This document shows positions 32,106-41,297 of a stretch of 44,319 nt of DNA, piece after piece. Each line of letters begins with the position of its first letter. The stretch's first letter is position 1. The DNA is taken from NCBI GenBank assembly GCA_903834475.1, contig CAILJH010000058.1:1-44319 (forward strand), read 5' to 3'. The notes beneath the pieces are model-generated. The model made no database searches. It saw only the letters and a program-made list of their open reading frames with translations, and was not told where the DNA came from. Both the position numbers and the translations under genes were made by a program. The DNA is from an uncultured Prolixibacteraceae bacterium. GTDB taxonomy: Bacteria; Bacteroidota; Bacteroidia; Bacteroidales; Prolixibacteraceae.

Positions 32106-33380
32106 TTAGATATCAAATCCCAAATCTTTTCGGTAATAATGGCCTTCGAAATGAATCAGCTCTGCACTTCGGTATGAACAAGTTAGTGCCTCACGCATGT
32201 TTTCTCCGCAGGAACTGACCGCCAGAACCCTTCCGCCATCGGAACAAACATTTCCTTCGATCAGTCTGGTGCCGGCATGGAAAACCAAACTGTTTTCAAT
32301 CCGATCGAGTCCGCTGATGACTTTCCCTTTTTCGTAAGAACCGGGATATCCACCAGCAACAAGCATCACGGCAACAGCACTCCGTTCATCGATTTCAATA
32401 GTTGTGTCGGCTAAAGTCCCGTCTGCTGCACCAATCAGCAAATCAACAAAATCGGATTTTATGCGGAGCATTACGGCTTCGGTTTCTGGGTCGCCCATCC
32501 GGACATTGTATTCAATGACCACCGGTTCGCCTCCGCAACTGATCAGCCCGAAAAAGATAAAACCGTTGTATGGAATCTGATCCTTTTGTAATCCCTGAAC
32601 TGTTGGGCGGATAATCCGGTCTTCTACTTTTTTCATGAAAACCTCATTGGCAAACGAAACAGGCGAGATGGCACCCATTCCTCCGGTATTCAGGCCGGTA
32701 TCGCCTTCACCAATTCGTTTGTAATCTTTGGCTACAGGCAGAATGCGATAGTCTTTACCATCGGTAATTGCAAAAACAGAACACTCGATGCCGCTCAGAA
32801 ACTCTTCAATAACCACTTTGCTGCTGGCAGCTCCAAATTGTCCGTCAAGCATTTCTTGCAGCGATTGTTCCGCCTCCTGAAGGTCATTGATGATCAAAAC
32901 TCCTTTCCCGGCAGCCAATCCATCAGCTTTCAAAACATAAGGCGAATTCATGGTTTTCAGGAAAGCAAATCCTTCATTCAGGTTTCCGGAAGTTACGGAA
33001 AGGTATTTTGCAGTAGGTATCTGGTGACGAATCATGAATTCCTTGGCGAAATCCTTGCTTCCTTCCAGTTGTGCACCATGTTGGTAAGGTCCAACAAACA
33101 ACACATCTTTTAATTGTTCGTCGGCACCGAAAAAATCGTGCAAGCCATCGCACAAGGGACCTTCAGGCCCAACAAGGACAAGGTCAACCTGATTGACAAT
33201 GACTGCTTTTTTTAATCCTTCAAAGTCGGAAACAGCGACTGAAATATTGATTCCCAGGAGCGAAGTTCCAGCATTCCCCGGCGCAATAAACAATTGATTG
33301 ACTTTTGGCGATTGTTTGATTTTCCATGCCATGGCATGTTCTCTTCCTCCCGATCCAACAATTAAAATATTTATTTTCAT
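32106..33380 (-). CDS. purD: Phosphoribosylamine-glycine ligase
   Basis: A 424-residue ATP-grasp enzyme for the second step of de novo purine synthesis (phosphoribosylamine + glycine + ATP to GAR). The N-terminal block INILIVGSGGREHAMAWKI, PYVLKADGLAAGKGVLI (ATP-grasp), RIGEGDTGLNTGGMGAISP and PVVIEYNVRMGDPETEAVM (metal-binding) are all present. Length is standard. ATG at 33380; a TTG one codon earlier is rejected. The DUF6427-type gene is downstream in the same direction; the upstream intergenic region is filled by the GTGCCTAAAG repeat. Confidence 0.97.
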   Translation of the reverse strand: MKINILIVGSGGREHAMAWKIKQSPKVNQLFIAPGNAGTSLLGINISVAVSDFEGLKKAVIVNQVDLVLVGPEGPLCDGLHDFFGADEQLKDVLFVGPYQHGAQLEGSKDFAKEFMIRHQIPTAKYLSVTSGNLNEGFAFLKTMNSPYVLKADGLAAGKGVLIINDLQEAEQSLQEMLDGQFGAASSKVVIEEFLSGIECSVFAITDGKDYRILPVAKDYKRIGEGDTGLNTGGMGAISPVSFANEVFMKKVEDRIIRPTVQGLQKDQIPYNGFIFFGLISCGGEPVVIEYNVRMGDPETEAVMLRIKSDFVDLLIGAADGTLADTTIEIDERSAVAVMLVAGGYPGSYEKGKVISGLDRIENSLVFHAGTRLIEGNVCSDGGRVLAVSSCGENMREALTCSYRSAELIHFEGHYYRKDLGFDI

Positions 33381-33403
33381 CAATTTATAATTAAATATTG
33401 AAT

Positions 33404-33493
33404 AAGTTCGGAGTGCCTAAAGTGCGCTAAAGTGCCTAAAGTTGGATACCCGAAGGTACTGTAGGCAATCCGAACTTTAGGCACTTCGAACTT
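33404..33493. repeat. GTGCCTAAAG inverted-repeat element
   Basis: Outer arms AAGTTCGGAGTGCCTAAAG (33404-33422) and CTTTAGGCACTTCGAACTT (33475-33493) are inverted repeats with one mismatch. Between them is a tandem GTGCGCTAAA-GTGCCTAAA plus a unique segment. A lone arm lies at 1594-1612. The right arm overlaps the last codons and stop of the deacetylase gene. Confidence 0.82.
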
Positions 33494-34121
33494 TCTTGTA
33501 TGGAATGGCTTCGAATTGGTATCCATTATCTTTCATCCAGCGAATGGCTGGCAACAAGGTTTCGGTTAGGTTTCGTTTGGCCTTTATTGAATCATGAAAT
33601 GTTATAATTGAACCGGAACGTACAAATTCGGTGATGTTGCTGAATACCTTTTCAGGACTCATCCTTGCATCATAATCGCAGGAAATGACATCCCACATCA
33701 TAATTCTAAATTGGTTTTTCAGGTAGAGATACTGCGAAAATCTCATCCATCCATGTGGTGGCCTGAAAAGATCTGAATCAACATATCCGGCAGCCCTTTC
33801 AATATCACTGAAATATTCCTGATCATTAGTCTTTAATCCCTGGCAATGGCTGAATGTATGGTTTCCAACGGAATGACCTTCATTCAGAATTCGCTGGTAA
33901 ACTTCAGGATATTTCATCACATTTTCACCTACACAGAAAAACGTTCCCCGAATCTCTTCATTCCTCAGAAGATCGAGCACCCAAGGAGTTATTTCAGGGA
34001 TCGGGCCGTCATCGAATGTCAGGTAAACAGTTTGTTCTGTTTCAGAGAATCTCCAAACTGCACCTTTATATAGCGATGTGATGAATCCGGGTAAACGAAC
34101 CCTTGGGTCAAATCGCTTCAT
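33477..34121 (-). CDS. Polysaccharide deacetylase (NodB/CE4 family)
   Basis: A 214-residue enzyme with the CE4 motifs: motif 1 TFDDGP (D37, D38), motif 2 HSVGNHTFSH (zinc ligands H88 and H92), motif 3 LFRPPHG and the late FHDS. It removes acetyl or similar groups from N-acetylated glycans such as peptidoglycan or an outer polysaccharide. There is no signal peptide, but the N terminus has a short hydrophobic stretch (LPGFITSLYKGAVWRF). Its ATG overlaps the stop of the DUF2723 gene (TAATG), so the two are coupled. The last residues (KVRSA) come from the repeat element at 33475-33493, a sign that the repeat has replaced the natural end. Confidence 0.9.
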   Translation of the reverse strand: MKRFDPRVRLPGFITSLYKGAVWRFSETEQTVYLTFDDGPIPEITPWVLDLLRNEEIRGTFFCVGENVMKYPEVYQRILNEGHSVGNHTFSHCQGLKTNDQEYFSDIERAAGYVDSDLFRPPHGWMRFSQYLYLKNQFRIMMWDVISCDYDARMSPEKVFSNITEFVRSGSIITFHDSIKAKRNLTETLLPAIRWMKDNGYQFEAIPYKKVRSA

Positions 34122-37100
34122 TATTTCAATGAACCGTATCTTTCGAGATAACTATTAAACGAAGTTGACACGTCTTTTAACAATTCCGTTTGTTTGTTCC
34201 GGGTACAGATCATAGTAATTTCACGCATGAAATATAAACAACGCTGAATATCATCGTCAACTGAACTTCTTTTTGGCTTGTCCAGTTTGAAGAAATAGTC
34301 CAGTTGTTCCTTGTAATCGGTCATGATTGTATTTACAATATCCTTTCCTTTTTCAGCTTGTCCGGCTTTAAAATAGGTTTCAGCCATCAACATCGAGAAA
34401 TAGTTGTAAGGTACAATCTTATGAGGAATCAGTTCAATGCAACGATCAAGAACCTTGATTGCCTTTTCATTCTGCCCTTCAGCGACAAGTGCTTCAGCCA
34501 GACGGTTAAAAGTGCTGCGGATGTTCATCATCATCCGGCTGTTGTTTTCGTCGATGTAAACCTTCGGATTGTTCATGTTTCCCCACTTGAAGTTATCCAT
34601 CACGTTTTTATACATCAACCTGGTATTGACCCTTCCAAAGTTAATTCCTCCATCCGAAGGAGTTTTGATAGGAACAAGGCGGTCAGCAAATCCTTCGTGC
34701 TGGAAGTAATCCTGAAGGTTCATGTATTTGTCGCGGCCAATGGTAATGGCAAAATAGATCGGTCGTTCCCAATTGTTGTTGGCAATCATATCCAAAGTCA
34801 TCAATTCGTCCTTGGTGATGTAATGTTTGCTGCTGAGATCGATTTTTATTGTATCCACAATTTTGTCATAGTCCTCAGGATCAACTGCTTTATTCCGTAT
34901 AACGGCAGCTTTGTCGACCACCAAAAAGAGCTTTTTAGATGGAATATATGCGGCGTTATCAGCTTGTTCAAGCTTCGTCCGCTTATCTTCATCCCTGACA
35001 AAATCGAGCGCTTTTTTGAGTTCAACCGAACCTTTCAACCGTGGATCTTCCATCAGGTAAATCACATCGCGTTTTCCCTGAACATAAAGGTCGTGGGTAA
35101 AACTGATGGGCAGTGGTGACGAATTGTAGGCTTTGCTTTTCATCTGATCGACATACCAGTCGGTCTGGAAATAGCTCAGGTTACACACACGAACGTCAGT
35201 ACGCACGCCTTCTGTTTCCTGATTATACCAAAGAGGGAACGTATCATTGTCCCCGTTTGTAAAAATAACTGCATTTGGTGCGCAGGTATTCAGGTAATTG
35301 TATCCAAAGTCGCGGCAAGTGTATCGGTTTGACCGGTCATGGTCGTCCCAGTTTTCGGCTCCCATCAGTACCGGAACCAGCAAAAGTGCCAATCCGCCCG
35401 CAACACCGGCACTCATGGTGTCCGGAACATATTTTTTCAATCCTTCATAAAGCGCCAGTACGCCAATTCCAATCCAGATGGTGAATGCGTAAAACGAACC
35501 GGCATAGGCATAGTCACGTTCGCGAGGTTGCAAAGGCGACTGATTCAGATAAATCACAATGGCAAGTCCGGTCATGAAAAACAGGAGAAATACGGTCCAC
35601 AAATCTTTTCGCCCGTCAACCCCGCGGTTGTACATGAAAACGATACCGAGAATCCCGAGAATCAGAGGGAGAAGGTAATACTTGTTTTTAGCTTTGTTCC
35701 TTCGATATTCCTGAGGGAGGTTATTCTGATCGCCTAAACGCTGTGAATCGAGGAAGTTTATTCCGGTGATCCAGTTCCCGTTCATGATATCACCCTGACT
35801 TTGAATATCGCTTTGCCGGCCAGAAAAATTCCACATGAAATACCGGAAATACATCTGATTGACCTGATACCTGAAGAAAAACTTCAGGTTTTCCCCAAAA
35901 GTTGGAATTTGTATGGTCTTGGCCTCACCATCTTCACCGGTAACCTGAACGCTTCGGCCTTTGATGTTGGCCCATTGTTTATAAGCCTCAATGTGTTCAG
36001 CCTCACGACTGTACATTCGTGGAAAAATCGTACTTAGATTTGAATCGAAGAGCGGTTTCTGGCGCATATCGGCAACCACATATTTACCATCCTTCTGGAT
36101 GTAGTATGGTTTATCGTCGACATATTTATCCAATGGCGTATTATAATACTGACCGTAAAACAATGGCCGGTCTCCGTATTGTTCACGGTTCAGGTATCCC
36201 AGTAATGCGAAAACATTGTCAGGGTTATTCTGATCCATTGGAGGATTGGCCGAAGAACGGATAACAATCATGGCAAACGAAGAATAACCTATAATGATAA
36301 CCAAAACACTGAGGATAACGGTATTCCAAAGAATCAATTTTTTCTTAATGGTATAAATGATTCCATAAACCAAGCCACCAATAAGCAGTAAAGCATAGAT
36401 GACTACCCCCGTATTGAATGGAAGCCCCATGCCATTCACGAACATGAGTTCGAACCAGGTTGCAACAGTTACCACGCCTGGAATTATCACATACATGACC
36501 ACTCCAAGAATCAGTATTGACAGCGCCGAACTGATTAGGATGCCATTCCGTGTAACTTTATATTTCCGGAAATAATAGACGAATACGATAGCAGGAATTG
36601 CCAACAGGTTCAGCAAGTGAACCCCAATTGAAAGTCCCATCAGATAGGCAATCAGGATGATCCAGCGGTTGGCACGAGGTTCATCGGCCTCGTTTTCCCA
36701 TTTCAGGATAGCCCAGAATACCATGGCGGTAAACAATGATGATGATGCGTAAACCTCACCTTCAACAGCTGAAAACCAAAACGTATCGGAAAATGTATAG
36801 GCTAATGCTCCAACAACACCACTGCCCAAAATGGCAATCAATTGTCCTGAAGTATATTCGCCATCTGCTTTAATCAACTTTTTGGCCAGATGCGTAATCG
36901 TCCAGAAGAGGAATAATATGGTAAAAGCGCTGGCCAGTGCCGACATCGAGTTAACCATAATTGCGATATGGGCATTATCTATTGCAAACAAGTTAAACAG
37001 GCGTCCCATGATCATGAAGAACGGCGCACCCGGTGGATGACCTACTTCAAGTTTAAACGAAGTAGTGATAAACTCACCACAGTCCCAGAAGCTTGCAGTA

Positions 37101-37186
37101 GGCTCAATGGTTAAAAGATAGGTGATGGCAGCTACCAAAAAAGTAAGCCAGCCAACAATAATGTTCAGTTGTTTGAAATTTTTCAT
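34121..37186 (-). CDS. DUF2723 membrane glycosyltransferase (TMEM260-like) with C-terminal TPR
   Basis: A 1021-residue protein of the DUF2723 family, now described as TMEM260-like protein O-mannosyltransferases (GT-C fold). It starts MKNFKQLNIIVGWLTFLVAA and has the acidic WDCGEF motif at 34-39, followed by HPPGAP and many transmembrane helices to about residue 600. A large soluble domain (about 600-880, with FTNGDNDTFPLWY) and TPR-like helices (about 905-985, EALVAEGQNEKAIKVLDRCIEL) complete it. It would transfer a sugar from a lipid carrier to periplasmic protein or glycan. The family assignment is firm; the acceptor and donor are unknown. ATG at 37186; it forms an operon with the deacetylase, which begins at the stop. 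Confidence 0.88.
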   Translation of the reverse strand: MKNFKQLNIIVGWLTFLVAAITYLLTIEPTASFWDCGEFITTSFKLEVGHPPGAPFFMIMGRLFNLFAIDNAHIAIMVNSMSALASAFTILFLFWTITHLAKKLIKADGEYTSGQLIAILGSGVVGALAYTFSDTFWFSAVEGEVYASSSLFTAMVFWAILKWENEADEPRANRWIILIAYLMGLSIGVHLLNLLAIPAIVFVYYFRKYKVTRNGILISSALSILILGVVMYVIIPGVVTVATWFELMFVNGMGLPFNTGVVIYALLLIGGLVYGIIYTIKKKLILWNTVILSVLVIIIGYSSFAMIVIRSSANPPMDQNNPDNVFALLGYLNREQYGDRPLFYGQYYNTPLDKYVDDKPYYIQKDGKYVVADMRQKPLFDSNLSTIFPRMYSREAEHIEAYKQWANIKGRSVQVTGEDGEAKTIQIPTFGENLKFFFRYQVNQMYFRYFMWNFSGRQSDIQSQGDIMNGNWITGINFLDSQRLGDQNNLPQEYRRNKAKNKYYLLPLILGILGIVFMYNRGVDGRKDLWTVFLLFFMTGLAIVIYLNQSPLQPRERDYAYAGSFYAFTIWIGIGVLALYEGLKKYVPDTMSAGVAGGLALLLVPVLMGAENWDDHDRSNRYTCRDFGYNYLNTCAPNAVIFTNGDNDTFPLWYNQETEGVRTDVRVCNLSYFQTDWYVDQMKSKAYNSSPLPISFTHDLYVQGKRDVIYLMEDPRLKGSVELKKALDFVRDEDKRTKLEQADNAAYIPSKKLFLVVDKAAVIRNKAVDPEDYDKIVDTIKIDLSSKHYITKDELMTLDMIANNNWERPIYFAITIGRDKYMNLQDYFQHEGFADRLVPIKTPSDGGINFGRVNTRLMYKNVMDNFKWGNMNNPKVYIDENNSRMMMNIRSTFNRLAEALVAEGQNEKAIKVLDRCIELIPHKIVPYNYFSMLMAETYFKAGQAEKGKDIVNTIMTDYKEQLDYFFKLDKPKRSSVDDDIQRCLYFMREITMICTRNKQTELLKDVSTSFNSYLERYGSLK

Positions 37187-37340
37187 CCGATGCGTTTTTT
37201 AACGATTGCGAAGATAGCACATTCTTTCAAATCAGGATAATAGCCATTTGAATAATATTGGACATCGCGTCTGGAATTAGGATAAATTAACAGAGTGGTT
37301 ATTATATCCATGATAAATTCCGGAATCTGTCAGTCCATAA

Positions 37341-37371
37341 AAAAAGCCCTCCGGAGACCGGAAGGCTTTTT
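37341..37371 (-). terminator. Rho-independent terminator of the rplM-tsf operon
   Basis: AAAAAGCCCTCCGG (37341-37354) pairs with CCGGAAGGCTTTT (37358-37370) around a 3-nt loop, giving a G/C-rich stem. On the minus strand it ends in a T run and lies about 20 nt after the tsf stop codon. Confidence 0.9.
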
Positions 37372-37390
37372 ACTGATTATCTTTTAATAA

Positions 37391-38218
37391 CTAATCGGCA
37401 AGATTGTAGCGGTAGAAACTTGTTACAGTCAACCCTTTATCAACGCTCTTTAGAAATTCTTTTACAGTTTGTTTGCTTTCTTTAATGAAAGCCTGATTTA
37501 ACAAGGTGCTGTCTTTGAAGAATTTCTCCAACGCTCCCTGCGCAATTTTATCAAGCATTGCTTCAGGTTTACCTTCCAAACGGAATTTTTCCTTGGAAAT
37601 TTCCAGTTCTTTCGCAATAACTTCAGCAGGAACATCATCTTTTGAAACAGATACCGGGTTCATTGCTGCTACTTGCATGGCAATGTCTTTGGCTACCTGA
37701 AGTTCAACATTGGCCTGGTTGAAACCTACCAGAGTTGACAATTTATTTCCCGGATGAATGTAAGCTATAACTGTTTCTGCATCCAATTTTGAAAAATATG
37801 GAAGATCAAGTTTTTCTCCAATGATACCGGTTTGTTCGATAACATGGTCTTGAACTGTACGTCCATCCAATACCAAAGCTTTTACTTCATCCAAAGTGGA
37901 AGAATTGTTGGCAATGGCAGCATCAAGTATTTTCGTTGCAAACGCAACGAAGTTTTCATTTTTTGCAACAAAGTCGGTTTCGCAGTTTAGAACAATCAAC
38001 GCACCTGATTTTCCGGATGCATTAATTTTTGCCAGAACCACTCCTTCGGTAGCTGCACGGTCAGCACGTTTGCTGGCCACGAGTTTACCTCTTTCACGGA
38101 TGATGTCGCCGGCGCGGCTAAAATCGCCCTCAGCTTCAGCCAGGGCATTTTTACAATCCATCATTCCAGCGCCTGTTGCTTTACGCAACTTCATTACATC
38201 TGAAGCACTAATTTCCAT
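37391..38218 (-). CDS. tsf: Translation elongation factor Ts
   Basis: A 275-residue nucleotide-exchange factor for EF-Tu. It begins MEISASDVMKLRKATGAGMMDCKNALAE, the canonical N-terminal UBA-like domain with the DVxxLRxxTGAGMMDCKxAL motif, followed by the VASKRADRAATEG segment and the dimerisation domains. Length and order are normal. It lies 33 nt after rpsB on the same strand, the usual rpsB-tsf pair, and ends in a strong terminator. Confidence 0.97.
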   Translation of the reverse strand: MEISASDVMKLRKATGAGMMDCKNALAEAEGDFSRAGDIIRERGKLVASKRADRAATEGVVLAKINASGKSGALIVLNCETDFVAKNENFVAFATKILDAAIANNSSTLDEVKALVLDGRTVQDHVIEQTGIIGEKLDLPYFSKLDAETVIAYIHPGNKLSTLVGFNQANVELQVAKDIAMQVAAMNPVSVSKDDVPAEVIAKELEISKEKFRLEGKPEAMLDKIAQGALEKFFKDSTLLNQAFIKESKQTVKEFLKSVDKGLTVTSFYRYNLAD

Positions 38219-38251
38219 ACTATTTTTTATTTTATGTGGGTTGTTGACCGA

Positions 38252-39085
38252 TTACGATTCAATTTCTTCATCAGATTCTTCATCTTCATCGTCTTCAAGT
38301 TCTTCTTCAAGAACCACTGAATCGTAAGCAGCGCCTACTTTTGGTCTTTTACCTTTTACTTTAAGTTCTTTTTCGTCACCGTCAGAATCACGTTCAACTT
38401 TGCGTTCCGAAAGTCCTTCACGAATGGCATCGGCCATAATTCCAATAATCAGGCTGATTGATTGTGAGGCGTCGTCGTTTGCCGGGATAACAAAATCAAT
38501 ATCACGTGGTTCTGAATTGGTATCAACCATTGCAAAAACCGGAATTCCCAAACGTTTGGCTTCGCGAACTGCAATTTTTTCCTTCAAAACATCCACAATG
38601 AAAAGGGCTGCAGGAAGACGGGTCAAATCAGAAATACTGCCGAGCATTTTTTCGAGCTTGGCGCGTTGACGGCTAATCTGAAGTTTTTCACGTTTCGAAA
38701 GAACGTCCCAGGCACTTTCCTTGGTCATCTTGTCGATAGAAATCATTTTCTTAACCGCTTTCCGGATTGTTGGGAAGTTGGTAAGCATACCACCTGGCCA
38801 ACGTTCAGTCACGTAAGGCATGTTTACACCACCAACCAATTCAGCAACGATTTCCTTGGCTTGTTTTTTTGTGGCAACGAATAAAATTTTGCGGCCTGAT
38901 TTTGCAATTTGTTTGATTGCTTCGGCAGCATCGTCGATTTTAACGATCGTTTTTTGAAGATCAATGATGTGGATTCCGTTTTTCTCCATAAAGATATACG
39001 GAGCCATGTTTGGATTCCACTTTCTTCTCAAGTGTCCAAAATGAACACCTGCATCCAATAATTCCTGAAAATTTGTTCTTGGCAT
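38252..39085 (-). CDS. rpsB: 30S ribosomal protein S2
   Basis: A 277-residue S2 with the expected start MPRTNFQELLDAGVHFGHLRRKWNPNMAPYI and the conserved core GRKILFVATKKQAKEIVAE and RDIDFVIPANDDASQSI. The core ends near residue 230; the remaining 45 or so residues are a highly charged tail ending in a run of Asp and Glu (LEDDEDEESDEEIES), which ordinary S2 lacks. It follows rpsI by 126 nt, and that spacer can fold into a hairpin that could be an autoregulatory leader. tsf follows. Confidence 0.96.
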   Translation of the reverse strand: MPRTNFQELLDAGVHFGHLRRKWNPNMAPYIFMEKNGIHIIDLQKTIVKIDDAAEAIKQIAKSGRKILFVATKKQAKEIVAELVGGVNMPYVTERWPGGMLTNFPTIRKAVKKMISIDKMTKESAWDVLSKREKLQISRQRAKLEKMLGSISDLTRLPAALFIVDVLKEKIAVREAKRLGIPVFAMVDTNSEPRDIDFVIPANDDASQSISLIIGIMADAIREGLSERKVERDSDGDEKELKVKGKRPKVGAAYDSVVLEEELEDDEDEESDEEIES

Positions 39086-39131
39086 CTTTTTACTTTTTTT
39101 CTGTTAAAAAAAATAATCTCCTGAAAAGCAA

Positions 39132-39174
39132 CTGCTGAGTAGTCCCAATCCATATCGGACGGAAGTCTGAGCAG
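39132..39174 (-). promoter_or_regulatory. Possible structured leader (autoregulatory element) of rpsB
   Basis: CTGCTGAG (39132-39139) pairs with CTGAGCAG (39167-39174) with one mismatch, and inside it GTCC (39142-39145) pairs with GGAC (39157-39160). Together they make a two-part stem about 47-90 nt upstream of the rpsB ATG. Not a known Rfam match that I can confirm. Confidence 0.45.
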
Positions 39175-39211
39175 TTTAGATCCAAAGCAGAATATTTTTG
39201 TACTAAAAATA

Positions 39212-39598
39212 CTAACGTTTTGAGAACTGGAATCTTTTGCGTGCCTTTGGCTGACCTGGTTTTTTACGTTCCACTTCACGGGGATCTCTGGTCACGAATC
39301 CGGCAGCTTTCAAGGCTGCTCTTGATTCAGGATTGATTTCCATCAAAGCACGTGTAATTCCAAGACGCAATGCTTCAGCCTGACCGGTGATACCACCACC
39401 GTCGAGGTTAACATTGATGTCATACTGACCAGCAACACCTAACAGATTCAACGGTTGCAAAACAACATACTGCAAAATTCCTGTTGGAAAATAATCACTC
39501 AACTCTCTTTTGTTGATGGTGATTTTTCCCTGGCCTTCGCTTACATAAACTCTGGCAACCGCAGATTTTCTACGACCTAATGCGTTTACTACTTCCAT
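39212..39598 (-). CDS. rpsI: 30S ribosomal protein S9
   Basis: A 128-residue S9 beginning [24 protein letters not shown], with the conserved [19 protein letters not shown] segment and the Lys/Arg-rich tail [11 protein letters not shown] that reaches the P-site tRNA. It follows rplM by 6 nt on the same strand, the conserved L13-S9 pair. Length is normal for this phylum. Confidence 0.97.
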   Translation of the reverse strand: MEVVNALGRRKSAVARVYVSEGQGKITINKRELSDYFPTGILQYVVLQPLNLLGVAGQYDINVNLDGGGITGQAEALRLGITRALMEINPESRAALKAAGFVTRDPREVERKKPGQPKARKRFQFSKR

Positions 39599-39604
39599 TA
39601 GTTA

Positions 39605-40060
39605 TTATTTAATTGTATTTAAATCAATTAATTTGGGGTTCTGGGCTACCTGTTTGTGTTCTGAACCAACATATACTTTCAGGTTTCCGTAGACTTTACT
39701 ACCCAGCTTGGTTTTTGGCAACATCCCTTTAACTGCTTTTTCAATCAGTCGTTCAGGGTATTTGCTTAATAACTCAGCAGGAGTCTGTACTCTTTGTCCG
39801 CCCGGATATCCCGAATAGCTCAAATAAATTTTGTCATTCAGTTTATTCCCTGTCAGACGCACTTTTTCGGCATTGATGACAACAACATTATCACCACAAT
39901 CAACGTGAGGAGTGAAGCTCGGTTTGTTTTTTCCTCTCAGGATTTTGGCAACTTTACTGGCCAAACGTCCGAGAACCACATCCGTGGCATCAACAAGAAC
40001 CCACTCTTTGGTTACCGTAGCTCTGTTAGCTGAAACGGTTTTGTAACTTAGTGTATCCAC
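39605..40060 (-). CDS. rplM: 50S ribosomal protein L13
   Basis: A 151-residue L13 beginning MDTLSYKTVSANRATVTKEWVLVDATDVVLGRLAS, the usual Bacteroidota start. The start codon is GTG (40060), since the conserved block begins exactly there and no ATG lies nearby. The motif KPSFTPHVDCGDNVVVINAEKVRLTGNK and the end GNLKVYVGSEHKQVAQNPKLIDL are typical. It is the first gene of the rplM-rpsI-rpsB-tsf operon. A well-formed housekeeping promoter (40219-40248) lies about 150 nt upstream. Confidence 0.96.
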   Translation of the reverse strand: MDTLSYKTVSANRATVTKEWVLVDATDVVLGRLASKVAKILRGKNKPSFTPHVDCGDNVVVINAEKVRLTGNKLNDKIYLSYSGYPGGQRVQTPAELLSKYPERLIEKAVKGMLPKTKLGSKVYGNLKVYVGSEHKQVAQNPKLIDLNTIK

Positions 40061-40218
40061 TTGTTTATTTTTATAAATTAAACATTTGTTTGCAATCGAT
40101 TAAATTTCAATTGCTTAGAGCTTTGAAACTTATCAACCCGGAATTGTTAATAAGATCTGCACACTCAACATTTTCAGTTATTTACGGCAACTGATAATAC
40201 GGGCAATAATCGGGACTG

Positions 40219-40248
40219 CAAAAGTATTTCTTTTTTTTTTATTTGCAA
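40219..40248 (-). promoter_or_regulatory. Promoter of the rplM-rpsI-rpsB-tsf operon
   Basis: On the minus strand TTG (40246-40248), exactly 19 nt that are mostly A, then TACTTTTG (40219-40226): a perfect Bacteroidota -33/-7 pair. The transcript would begin near 40212 and have a leader of about 150 nt, including a possible stem GCAATTG / CGATTGC. Confidence 0.8.
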
Positions 40249-40319
40249 CAATTTAATTGCCTGATATCGAAAATTAACACAAAGGTTCTCAACGGAGTAT
40301 ATTTGGATGTAAAGTGGCG

Positions 40320-41204
40320 CTATTCCCTGCTATTAGGATTTATGGTGTAGTTTCGGTATTCGAAAAGACGCACTCCGAGGTATTTTTCAATGTAATAGAG
40401 CAATTTGTACTTCAGCTTCATCTTGATTTTTGTGCTGTCGATGTTGATTTGCCAGTTTTTTGCGTCGATCCGTTCCTTCATCACTTTCGGATGAGTTCCT
40501 TCAAATCTCATCAGTGCATCAAAACTTTGTTCGTAATCAAATTCATAAGTTTTGCTTTCGTTGGTTTCTCCGGTATAATATTGCTTCACTGCATCGTTTT
40601 TTTGCTGCATGACTGCCGGTGGACGAACCCAACCGTAATGATAGACAGTGGCATCGACCGGTATCACTGACAATTTTCTTCCAAGCTTCCGGAAACCTTG
40701 TGCATCACGGTACGATTGGATGGTTTTGTCGTTTCGAATTAACCGGATCTCGTTTCGGTACCATTTTCTTGAATTACCAACATAGTCGAAGCTTCCGTAG
40801 AAATGGCAGTATTTGAAAAGTAATCCTTCCACATCGTGGTGACCGTTCCATTTTTCGAGTGCCTCACGAATCTTCGGATAATCTTGTTCGTGAAGAACTT
40901 CGTCAGCCTGAATATACAGACACCAATCATATTCCAGACCAATGGCCTGAAAAGCCTTGTCGGTCTCCAGTGCATAAACCCGTCCGCCGGATTTTTGCGA
41001 TTCGTCCCAAACCGAATCGATGATCTGGATCTTGTCGCTGCCGATTCGTTCAATCATTTCTCTGGTTCCATCGTTGCATTCGCCCAATACGACAATGAAC
41101 TTGTCGCAAAGTGGTAATGCTGAACGAATAGATTCGGCCAGCGGAAAATCTAATTTGACTGCATTTTTAACAAACGTGAAGCCACAAACTTTGATCGGAT
41201 CCAT
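40320..41204 (-). CDS. Glycosyltransferase family 2-like protein
   Basis: A 294-residue GT-A-type glycosyltransferase, probably for surface polysaccharide or LPS. The start MDPIKVCGFTFVKNAVKLDFPLAESI, the donor-binding VVLGECNDGTREMIE, a QADE metal-binding motif (LYIQADEVLHE) and the region after it (WKWYRNEIRLIRND-like) are characteristic of GT2-type enzymes. The ATG at 41204 is chosen; an in-frame start at 41243 would add 13 residues without family support. It is divergent from an O-antigen-ligase-like gene, which suggests a polysaccharide context. Confidence 0.82.
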   Translation of the reverse strand: MDPIKVCGFTFVKNAVKLDFPLAESIRSALPLCDKFIVVLGECNDGTREMIERIGSDKIQIIDSVWDESQKSGGRVYALETDKAFQAIGLEYDWCLYIQADEVLHEQDYPKIREALEKWNGHHDVEGLLFKYCHFYGSFDYVGNSRKWYRNEIRLIRNDKTIQSYRDAQGFRKLGRKLSVIPVDATVYHYGWVRPPAVMQQKNDAVKQYYTGETNESKTYEFDYEQSFDALMRFEGTHPKVMKERIDAKNWQINIDSTKIKMKLKYKLLYYIEKYLGVRLFEYRNYTINPNSRE

Positions 41205-41273
41205 AATGGACCGAAAGTAAAATAAAAACCCGGAACCGGGCAATTAATTCTTTTTCTATTTCGTTGTGATTTG

Positions 41274-41281
41274 TAGTTTTG
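41274..41281 (+). promoter_or_regulatory. Candidate -7 element for the O-antigen ligase gene
   Basis: TAGTTTTG matches TAnnTTTG; the position 19 nt upstream is TTT rather than TTG. It lies 17 nt before the ATG, so the leader would be very short. Confidence 0.4.
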
Positions 41282-41297
41282 ACCCAAACTGAACTCC

